Position numbers and translations under genes: made by a program | Shown here: positions 30,001 through 34,854 of the stretch, in pieces | Layout: each line of letters begins with the position of its first letter | Position numbering within the stretch: position 1 is the stretch's first letter | Notes under the pieces: model-generated | Database searches by the model: none | What the model was told of the DNA's origin: nothing | What the model saw: only the letters and a program-made list of their open reading frames with translations | Source of the DNA: Bacteroidota bacterium | GTDB lineage: Bacteria > Bacteroidota > Bacteroidia > Chitinophagales > Chitinophagaceae | Assembly (NCBI GenBank): GCA_026391455.1 | Contig: JAPLEH010000029.1 | Location: forward strand, 1-48,595 | DNA length: 48,595 nt | Reading direction: 5' to 3'

Positions 30001-32084
30001 TTAGTCTGAATTTTTATCAGGCAACGATAGATGGCAATACGGTATATGATTATCAGGCAATCAATGCAGCACAGCCCTTTACGAGTGCGGGTATGTTTAA
30101 CCTGCAGAATGCGGACGCTACACCGGCTACGGTGGCGAAGCCCTTATTCAACGGGAATATCGCGAGCATGTTTGTGAACATACCGGTATTGGCACCGGGC
30201 GGCAGTGGCAGTGCCGGAGCGGCCATGCTGTATGGATACCGCTATGATCAGTTGAACCGGATCGTAAGTATGGATGCCTTCAATGGCTTTAACCCCACAG
30301 CCAATGGCTGGTACAATGGGGTGGCCACGGCATCGAAGAATTACAGAGAGCGGATCAGTTACGATGCGAATGGAAATATCCTTAGTTACCTGCGCAATGG
30401 CAGCACCACCCCTCCCCCTACAGGGGGAGTTGGAGGGGGTGGAGGGCCACTCGAAATGGACAATCTCTATTACCAGTATCCGAAATATGCCAATACCCCG
30501 GCCAATATCGCCAACCGTACCGCTGGTAAGCTGATGAATAACCGCCTTCGTTTCGTACAGGATGAAGTGGCGGCAACAAATTACAATGAAGATATAGACA
30601 ACCAGACAACGCTCAGCCGCAGCTACCTGGAAAGTGATCCTGCGAGCTGGCAGCCGGAAACAGCAGGAGATGATAACTATGTGTATGATGAGATTGGTAA
30701 CCTGGTGCGCGATGTAAAGGAAGGCATTACCAATATAGAGTGGAATGTATATGGTAAAATAGCGGTAATACACAAAGGCGCTCAGCGAACCGAGTACCAG
30801 TATGATGCAGGTGGAAACCGTATAGCAAAGATCATTTATCCGCCGGACAGGGGCCTTACCCAGTTTACCTACTATGTACGCGATGCGAGCGGGAATGTAA
30901 TGGCGATCTACGAGAAAGCTACTAACGGCGATCTGAAACAGACGGAAGTGCACCTCTATGGAAGTTCCCGTCTGGGCATCTTCAAGATGGACAGGAATGT
31001 AGAAAATCCTGAAGTAAACAGCACGGGAATTTATACCTTTACAAGAGGCAATAAGTTCTTTGAATTGAGCAACCATTTGGGGAATGTGCTGGTGACGATC
31101 TCCGACCGTAAACTGCAAGTGCATAACCAGACGGTAACTACGGAAATATCCTACTATGCTGCGGATGTTATAACCGCTACTGATTACTATCCGTTTGGAA
31201 TGGATATGCAAGGCCGGAAGTATGAGCTCGTAAATCGATATGGGTTTAATGGAAAAGAGCGGGATACAGACATTGGCTCAAGCAGTTATGATTTTGGGGC
31301 AAGGATTTATGATGGAAAGATTGGGAGATGGTTAAGTATTGATCCGTTACAAATTAAAAATACGAGCGAAAGTCCATACATATTTTGCAAGAATAAACCT
31401 ATTACACATGTTGATCCTGATGGAAAAGATGCAATAGTGACAATAAACGGAAATACCATTACAATAAGCTGTAAAATTGTAATATATGGCAAGGACGCGA
31501 CCTCGGTAAATGCAAAAATGTTACAATCTAGTATAAATACACATTGGAATAAAACTAGAGATAACCAAGGGTGGAAGTATATTGATAATGAAACGGGTAA
31601 ATTTTATAAAGTGAAGTTTGAAGCTACTGTAGAACTGTATAATGGGAAAGAAAAACAAGATCCAATAATAATTCCAGATGCTTGGAATCCCTTTAGTAGA
31701 ACCAACTATATTGAAATTGACAATTCAGTAAAAAGGTCATATGTAAATGGTGGCTGGGATGAAGGTGCTTGGATTGCTAATGGACGAACTGCTGCACATG
31801 AGTTCGGTCATTTATTGGCTCTAAAAGATAGGTATAAAGATGAAACTCTTGAAAGCGGAGAAGTTTATTCAAGACCAGACAAAGGATGGGAAGGTAATAT
31901 TATGGCTAACAGCAAATCCGGTATTGTAGAACAACGAAATGTAGATGCTGTGGTCGGTCCGACTGTACATGCATACAATAAAGAACTTGAGTATTTAAAA
32001 AATTCAAAGGATTCAGGTATCAAGAAGCTTAAAATTGACGAATCACATTATGTAGATGAAATAAACGGTTATCGAGAATGGTAA
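24036..32084 (+). CDS. RHS repeat protein with C-terminal metzincin-like toxin tip
   Basis: This 2682-aa polymorphic toxin has a signal peptide (MRKGLLHIALAFLMMLCHTV, ending TKA). The N-terminal part resembles the Bacteroidota RHS lead region (VIQYFDGTLRGRQ, YYDYQGRPTIQVLP). A long Cys-rich middle (about 620-1500; CQQQNICYDCLYD, CKPTCESC) precedes the YD/RHS core (about 1600-2420; YRYNTLGQVVEQQSP, FWYDELGRLV, YDAGGNRIAKI). The core closes with RYGFNGKERD and IGRWLSIDPL, the RHS-associated core signature. After HVDPDGKD (about residue 2465) a separate low-GC domain starts. It carries HEFGHLLALKD (His2588, Glu2589, His2592, Asp2598) and a Met-turn-like NIMAN (Met2623), pointing to a metzincin-type zinc metalloprotease with Ala replacing the usual Gly. 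No PAAR or T9SS C-terminal domain is seen. An 80-aa membrane protein overlaps its end and may be the immunity protein. Confidence 0.9.
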   Translation: MRKGLLHIALAFLMMLCHTVGTKAQERVYTSGIPSGPSSFMVGAQRTVQDPIYDDPALRALCGPVKKMYNVVTLGIDEESGYFIPGDFNTDVLVRITKKPVTGGSDVVVDKTLHLSYRTGMGKKSDAASYYVDETNAGYKITAEIISISNPVSWDIRNVLRLNLEIHSEYDAPFNPGIGITGLQHSALPINPADEFIVTWNYPTNGSSTFSNNPTDYDLEWAWVDATAEANYKTGGEWDPAKIYSNNATRITIPVSISSYRIPLLYDVEGWIFYRVRPVQQRMDGQVINGLWTTGTTEGLGAYHLTAGHEEGLNWQQSTTFAEDGKRKTVIQYFDGTLRGRQTVTKDNSQANPTTVVAETYYDYQGRPTIQVLPAPTLNNVISFTRNFNNNNIDHNGYPKEIYDLLATGQTACGNGAPALDKTTGVNGANGAGNYYSAQNPLANTGIHKFIPEANGFAFTETRYTQDGTGRVLEQSGVGQAFKLGSGHESKYYYSSATQDELDILFGTDAGNASHYQKTVVRDANGQYSVSYTDMFGRTVATALAGESPASLQQLPSLQALHNAALPAVKKQLLDEETNVVKGRSIEMVKDLVVTSAGIRHFEYRLDPKQLLLKNCQQQNICYDCLYDLEIVISDACTRAVVHTETKNNFSIPYNSVCGTDPANIDIDFDVLLAEGVYTITKTLTLSKDAQDRFRDQAMTNGNLVCKTFLSIQEEIATIMTAQNANCKPTCESCTQKLSGGWEGYKQQFILAAGIAPADTVTYVTALKAAYDEAVAACAAICESGSDRVTNYRELMLLDMMPDRGQYARIKEETAANGDPLDPPVDLTVRPENIFNNGKYKVPKSEDGNETPYKDEFGINDPQALTELSSWSPDQFTEHFNESWANQLISYHPEFKKLKLVEAPAIKTAYHWQEQLQDKDKWAEVSGTVSGSSGLPFADPLFSDPLAGSLTAMQAKIAACVPVKLSSGATYYAGMWQFAIASVKCLPLDGPAQISCLQACSNTIGTFPADISCDADKNAVWKIFRTLYLREREVLIQDYLQANAYVNPAIFDVPATAHHPRYQARFINPNSVRTLVPADLQSLYDEVNNPNPHDDPQMNSALQAQYEENCRSYVETWLQQVKAFDNCTNNAITVAQYNTLMEQLVSICKRGSDLEHPMGSSSTAPGQENPGPSTFEQTLENFMTANGITLSATCHPYLINWPKPYDRSPILVNEEIDQTTPEDCVCERLASLHTQHQAALNNGTFNGDFLSYLKTVHGTIIAAPVLAQLESLCNPTTTPACKFLETPIVLPPALQCKATNNTCISCAEYGTFKAAFLAKFGTAIPSGLNLPVMFPANETEQQWNKAFAEFMNFKTGFSKQWHEYANFEKGCAYNNDPAGTGICARLDQHILAFNDLWPTLDDGETSCFDLFARYFNAQEGTQFTYLQLKFLYVRCKNVSCLDLPLKCYTNGANPPPVTEAVPCAQGFPTHLCGLNDPITPQVEIDPDDPCKDVDQMIWNATVETYNFYIKKVKNDFDKAYQDKCLAVQALESFTVQSPGDKEYHYTLYFYDQSGSLVQTVPPAGVDNFNNNAATRDAFLASVKAARANPNAAPVRPYHTLPTTYRYNTLGQVVEQQSPDGGLSRFWYDELGRLVVSQNAKQRNNNQYSYTLYDELGRISQVGQKPTTEGMTQAKARNKTLLQNFLNNGQPKEQITRTVYDVSYVHGGADLGSTLVQRNLRNRVSYSQVVPVEPANASNPGAWAEAHSTATYYTYDIHGNVDELLQDFNEGEMKTLGEYKNRFKKIAYTYDLISGKVNTVTYQPDYYTAGGTLVHHIDRFYHRYDYDAENKLTSAETSHDGIIWEKDARYIYYKHGPLARTELGHQRVQGVDYAYTLQGWLKGVNSTAISAGATEECAPGTARDVLDIFHRDQYQHPQNYVARREINFFPQFTTDDTDDVETTLNASLAPCVPVIRNTPYITGDMGQDGNPAASGAEMGRRYVARDAYSFSLNFYQATIDGNTVYDYQAINAAQPFTSAGMFNLQNADATPATVAKPLFNGNIASMFVNIPVLAPGGSGSAGAAMLYGYRYDQLNRIVSMDAFNGFNPTANGWYNGVATASKNYRERISYDANGNILSYLRNGSTTPPPTGGVGGGGGPLEMDNLYYQYPKYANTPANIANRTAGKLMNNRLRFVQDEVAATNYNEDIDNQTTLSRSYLESDPASWQPETAGDDNYVYDEIGNLVRDVKEGITNIEWNVYGKIAVIHKGAQRTEYQYDAGGNRIAKIIYPPDRGLTQFTYYVRDASGNVMAIYEKATNGDLKQTEVHLYGSSRLGIFKMDRNVENPEVNSTGIYTFTRGNKFFELSNHLGNVLVTISDRKLQVHNQTVTTEISYYAADVITATDYYPFGMDMQGRKYELVNRYGFNGKERDTDIGSSSYDFGARIYDGKIGRWLSIDPLQIKNTSESPYIFCKNKPITHVDPDGKDAIVTINGNTITISCKIVIYGKDATSVNAKMLQSSINTHWNKTRDNQGWKYIDNETGKFYKVKFEATVELYNGKEKQDPIIIPDAWNPFSRTNYIEIDNSVKRSYVNGGWDEGAWIANGRTAAHEFGHLLALKDRYKDETLESGEVYSRPDKGWEGNIMANSKSGIVEQRNVDAVVGPTVHAYNKELEYLKNSKDSGIKKLKIDESHYVDEINGYREW
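30406..30448 (+). repeat. REP-like hairpin embedded in frame in the RHS gene
   Basis: CTCCCCCT and AGGGGGAG (with AC between) form an 8-bp stem, followed by a further G-rich arm TTGGAGGGGGTGG. This is the form of an interspersed repeat common between genes in Bacteroidota. Here it is read in frame as PPPTGGVGGGGG inside a YD repeat, at about residues 2125-2137. Confidence 0.75.
31417..32084 (+). other. Variable C-terminal toxin domain of the expressed RHS gene
   Basis: After the conserved HVDPDG motif the DNA becomes visibly richer in A and T than the RHS core, and the protein no longer matches any of the orphan tips. This is the expected boundary between the constant RHS barrel and the exchangeable toxin. 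The domain is about 220 aa. The zinc-binding helix and Met-turn lie in its central part, and the last 60 residues are helical and charged. Confidence 0.75.
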
Positions 32085-32320
32085 TATATAAAAATAAAAT
32101 CTGGAAAGTAATCCTTATTCTTTTAATTGAGATTTGGATAATTTGTCTTTGTTATATGTCAAAGCCTATGTGTGAACCATGCCCACAAGGAGAAAAGTGC
32201 CCACCCTGTGTATCATCAAAACATGAATTAATAAAAGTTATGGTTTGGTTGTTTCCATTGATTTGTATTATTATTTACCAATTTAGGCGACGTATCAAAT
32301 TATCTGTTTTTTCAAAGTAG
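32078..32320 (+). CDS. Small membrane protein, candidate immunity partner of the RHS metalloprotease tip
   Basis: The 80-aa product overlaps the RHS stop by 7 bp, so translation is probably coupled. It has two transmembrane segments (about residues 8-27 and 50-66) joined by a Cys-rich loop with pattern CEPCPQGEKCPPC (CxxC-x5-CxxC), which could bind a metal ion or form disulfides. Its last 11 codons lie inside the first unit of a 47-bp tandem repeat. Position argues for immunity. The alternative is a general RHS-associated membrane protein, as small proteins with a similar Cys-Pro loop are found near Bacteroidota RHS genes. Confidence 0.6.
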   Translation: MVIYKNKIWKVILILLIEIWIICLCYMSKPMCEPCPQGEKCPPCVSSKHELIKVMVWLFPLICIIIYQFRRRIKLSVFSK

Positions 32321-32379
32321 ACATAAGTTAATGGCGACTTATCAAATTGTCTGGTTTTTCAGAGAAGACATAAGTTAAT
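32286..32379 (+). repeat. Two tandem 47-bp units after the RHS tip cassette
   Basis: Units 32286-32332 and 32333-32379 share the frame GGCGAC(G/T)TATCAAATT.TCTG, a T-run, then AGACATAAGTTAAT. A third, diverged copy begins at 39650 after another cassette (ACGTATCAAATTATCTGG). The first unit contains the stop codon of the 80-aa gene. It is a distinct subtype of cassette-end sequence. Confidence 0.85.
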
Positions 32380-32381
32380 GA

Positions 32382-32594
32382 GGTAATGTATTAAAATAGT
32401 TGGTTTTAAAAAATCAGTTAAAATAATTGATTTACAGGGTGCAAATTTGCACTCTGTTTTCGTTTTTTGGCTTGAGAAAATGGCTTCAATAAATTTTTTA
32501 GAAAACTCCATTGGGGAAATTTCGATTGATAGAATATAAGTAAGATGCCAGTGGCAACCGCATTGCCAAGATCGTAACGCCTGCCATGAGTGCG
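32382..32594 (+). repeat. Cassette-boundary repeat copy 1 (terminator plus leader)
   Basis: The element starts GGTAATGTATTAAAATAG, carries the palindrome at 32435-32456 with a T-tract, then a leader. The leader contains a 19-codon mini-frame (32480-32539, MASINFLENSIGEISIDRI) and a stretch of RHS core (DASGNRIAKIVTPAMSA). The 138 bp from 32457 to 32594 are identical to copy 3 (36863-37000). Confidence 0.9.
32435..32468 (+). terminator. Palindromic terminator, cassette boundary 1
   Basis: Arms CAGGGTGCAAA and TTTGCACTCTG (one mismatch) are followed by TTTTCGTTTTTT. It ends the transcript of the main RHS operon plus the 80-aa gene and insulates the first orphan cassette. Confidence 0.85.
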
Positions 32595-32599
32595 TTGAA

Positions 32600-33766
32600 T
32601 TGAGCAACCATTTGGGGAATGTGCTGGTGACGATCTCCGACCGGAAGTTGCAGGTGCAGAGTGGTGCAAGCGGAACTGCAATAGACTACTATGCAGCGGA
32701 CATAATCACCGCTACTGATTACTATCCGTTTGGAATGGATATGGTGGGCCGGAAGTATGGGCTTGCAAATCGTTATGGATTTAATGGTAAGGAAAGAGAT
32801 ATCGACATGAACAGCCTTACCGCCTATGATTATGGATTTAGGATTTATAATCCGGCGATTTGGAAGTTTTTGAGTGTGGATCCGTTGACATCATCTTACC
32901 CTTGGTATACTCCATATCAATTTGCAGGAAACAAACCAATCTGGGCCACGGATATAGATGGATTAGAAGAAAATACTACAAGTACCCATGTCAAAAAGCC
33001 AATAACTTTCTTAAAGATACCTGTTTTTAAAGGTACAATTAATGTTTATGATGCAATTCATAAAGTGTGCCTGTTTAACGGAAACTATTCACAATGGCAT
33101 AAAAAGGATTATAATAGTGTTAGAATTCTTAATGCCGTGATTGGATCGAATATTGAAAATGGACTTAGCGTTGATTTCTCAGTTAATGGACAACGGCGAG
33201 AGCTTGTAAAGGGGCCCACAATTTCATATTTATATTTTTATGAGTATTCTTACACATTTAATTATCTTAATGAGGATAATGATGTTGTAACTGAGAGCGG
33301 AACATTTGACCTTCAATATGGAAGCAATAAAGTGTCTTCGATATTTGAACCAATTGTAGGTATATTACTAAATAAGTTGGTTTCTTTTGCTTTTACAAAA
33401 ATCATAAATGGTGTTAATCTTCTTAAAAATATTACATTTACAGCTAGGGAAACTATTGGTAGTAATGGGCATTTGTCAAAACTATTGAGATGGGCAGAAG
33501 CATCAGTTAAAAATATAAATCCCTCTTCCGGAATTATAAATAAGTATGAAGCAGCAGCAAAAATAACTAAAGATTTTACCAAGAGGCTAGGTAATAAAGC
33601 TATTGAACAGTTGAAAGGATTCGGTTATACAAAAGAGGATTTTTTGAAATGGCAAAAAATCTACACAGATCAAGTGAAAAGAATGGAGGGGCCGATTGAT
33701 GGAAGAGTATTAATTCCGAAAGCCAGATTAGAAAGTGTAAATAAAATTCTTGAATTATGGAAGTAA
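32600..33766 (+). CDS. Orphan RHS tip with unknown C-terminal domain (cassette B)
   Basis: The frame of up to 388 aa begins in the middle of the RHS core at SNHLGNVLVTISDRKLQV, right at a deletion junction. The only early start is TTG. The preceding ATG at 32586 stops after five codons, so this gene is probably silent as it stands. The core part (RYGFNGKERD, YNPAIWKFLSVDPL, GNKPIWATDIDGLEE) reaches about residue 125. The remaining 260 residues are a different, AT-rich domain. It includes beta-rich DFSVNGQRRELVKG and a helical end with GYTKEDFLKWQKIY and RVLIPKARLESV. I do not recognise the toxin family. A 92-aa gene overlaps its stop by 10 bp. Confidence 0.75.
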   Translation: MSNHLGNVLVTISDRKLQVQSGASGTAIDYYAADIITATDYYPFGMDMVGRKYGLANRYGFNGKERDIDMNSLTAYDYGFRIYNPAIWKFLSVDPLTSSYPWYTPYQFAGNKPIWATDIDGLEENTTSTHVKKPITFLKIPVFKGTINVYDAIHKVCLFNGNYSQWHKKDYNSVRILNAVIGSNIENGLSVDFSVNGQRRELVKGPTISYLYFYEYSYTFNYLNEDNDVVTESGTFDLQYGSNKVSSIFEPIVGILLNKLVSFAFTKIINGVNLLKNITFTARETIGSNGHLSKLLRWAEASVKNINPSSGIINKYEAAAKITKDFTKRLGNKAIEQLKGFGYTKEDFLKWQKIYTDQVKRMEGPIDGRVLIPKARLESVNKILELWK

Positions 33767-34035
33767 ATTCAAATAAAATATTTATTACTAATGAATCTTC
33801 AAAAAAATTAGTAATAATTGTAGAGCTTATTCATTTTGTTGTTGAACTATCGCCTATGCAGGTTTTTGAAGTGATAGTAAAAGCTAAAGATGATATTAAA
33901 TTGGTTAATTTTTTTGATATTAATTATACAGAAGAAGAAATTGTTGTTTTTTTAAATAATGATATTTCAAAATATGGGAATTATAGTCTTAATTTTTTTC
34001 TTGATGGCGTTTCCGTTTACGAGGGAGTTTTATAG
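33757..34035 (+). CDS. Candidate immunity protein for cassette B
   Basis: The 92-aa product overlaps the last codons of the cassette B toxin by 10 bp (ATGGAAGTAA), the usual toxin-immunity layout. It is rich in Val, Ile, Phe and acidic residues (VIVKAKDDIKLVNFF, YTEEEIVVFL) and looks like a small beta domain with no signal peptide, so it should be cytoplasmic. Its end runs directly into the tail of a different toxin, so a few C-terminal residues may derive from the junction. Family not recognised. Confidence 0.6.
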   Translation: MEVNSNKIFITNESSKKLVIIVELIHFVVELSPMQVFEVIVKAKDDIKLVNFFDINYTEEEIVVFLNNDISKYGNYSLNFFLDGVSVYEGVL

Positions 34036-34210
34036 GGCGACGGAAGGGACTGTATCCGGTTGGTTTCATCACGTTGCAGTAGTAAAAGATGGTATTGTTT
34101 ATGATGGTATGACAGGCTCATCTGTTATCGCATTAGATAAATATAAGTCAATGTTTGAGTATTCTGATATGATAAATTTCACACCCGTAAAAAATTTAAC
34201 CCTAAAATAA
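34036..34210 (+). pseudogene. C-terminal remnant of a papain-like-fold toxin
   Basis: In this frame the sequence reads RATEGTVSGWFHHVAVVKDG and then IVYDGMTGSSVIALDKYKSM, followed by FEYSDMINFTPVK. The HHVAVVKDGIVYD stretch resembles the catalytic-His strand of papain-fold (NlpC/Tox-PL-like) polymorphic toxins. There is no RHS segment, catalytic Cys or start codon of its own: the frame continues upstream only as an out-of-frame overlap of the cassette B immunity gene. It is best read as the tail of an older cassette whose front was deleted. An intact 117-aa gene follows after 2 bp. Confidence 0.6.
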
Positions 34211-34212
34211 TT

Positions 34213-34566
34213 ATGAAGGAAATAACTATTGATAACGAAAAAATATTTTCAATACTAAAGACACTTAAGCAATATCCGCTAATGGTAATAGTTGATGATT
34301 CAAGCTATCAACAGTTGCAGAATTATATTGAAGGATTTGTAGATGGGTTGTCTATTATTTCAAACTTAAACTTGAGAATAAGTATTACAAAATGGTACGA
34401 AAGTATTATTGATGAAAAAATCGACTTTTTTTGGTCTAGCCATATACCAATTCGTAACTATGGCAAGTCTGAAGTAGTTTTAAAGGAAATTCTTATTGAT
34501 ATTACTGAACAATACTTCAAAAATAATCCTGATTGGTATAAAAATGACGGTAATGTATTAAAATAG
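34213..34566 (+). CDS. Candidate immunity protein retained from a lost cassette (C)
   Basis: The 117-aa product starts 2 bp after the papain-like toxin remnant. It is acidic and alpha/beta (PLMVIVDDSSYQQLQNYIEG, KSEVVLKEILIDITEQYF), with no signal peptide. I do not recognise the family. The last codons (GNVLK then stop) are formed by the start of the cassette-boundary repeat. Position and the intact frame next to a broken toxin suggest an immunity gene kept after toxin loss. Confidence 0.6.
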   Translation: MKEITIDNEKIFSILKTLKQYPLMVIVDDSSYQQLQNYIEGFVDGLSIISNLNLRISITKWYESIIDEKIDFFWSSHIPIRNYGKSEVVLKEILIDITEQYFKNNPDWYKNDGNVLK

Positions 34567-34780
34567 TGGTAATGTATCAAAATAGTTGGTTTTTAAAAAT
34601 CAGTTGAATTAATTGATTTACAGGGTGCAAATTTGCACCCTGTTTTCGTTTTTTGGGTTGAGATAATGGTTTCAATAATTTTTTTAGAAAACTCCATTGG
34701 GCGAATTTCTATTTATAGAATATAAGTTAGATGCCAGTGGCAACCGCATTGCCAAGATCGTAACGTCGGCTATGAGTGCT
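34549..34780 (+). repeat. Cassette-boundary repeat copy 2 (terminator plus leader)
   Basis: The first 20 bp are duplicated (GGTAATGTATTAAAATAG, then GGTAATGTATCAAAATAG). The perfect palindrome is at 34621-34642. The leader mini-frame is at 34666-34725 (MVSIIFLENSIGRISIYRI). The RHS segment EYKLDASGNRIAKIVTSAMS is uninterrupted here and continues into RHS core, so this copy shows the undeleted form of the leader. Confidence 0.9.
34621..34655 (+). terminator. Palindromic terminator, cassette boundary 2
   Basis: Perfect 22-bp palindrome (CAGGGTGCAAA / TTTGCACCCTG) followed by TTTTCGTTTTTT. Confidence 0.9.
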
Positions 34781-34823
34781 GTGTCGCAATACACCTACTA
34801 CGTACGTGATGCGAGTGGGAATG

Positions 34824-34852
34824 CCTGCCCACCGTAGCGAAGCGAAGGAGGG
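34824..34852 (+). repeat. 29-bp REP-like insertion in orphan RHS cassette D
   Basis: Compared with the main RHS gene (GGGAATG|TAATGGCG near 30.89 kb), 29 bp starting CCTGCCCACCGTAGCG and ending AAGGAGGG are inserted between the same bases. The length shifts the reading frame, so the upstream RHS leader is cut off. The insert ends in AGGAGG three to four bases before an in-frame ATG. Confidence 0.9.
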
Positions 34853-34854
34853 TA

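Noticed and set aside
30144-31211. 355-codon open frame on the minus strand
   Set aside because: It lies entirely antisense to the conserved RHS core, whose codon pattern and motifs are clear. Its product is a composition-driven shadow rich in Ile, Arg and His, and a similar frame appears antisense to the orphan RHS copy at 34.8-35.1 kb.
11684-32084. Type VI or type IX secretion assignment for the RHS operon
   Set aside because: No PAAR, VgrG, Hcp or Tss genes and no T9SS C-terminal sorting domain are visible in the window.
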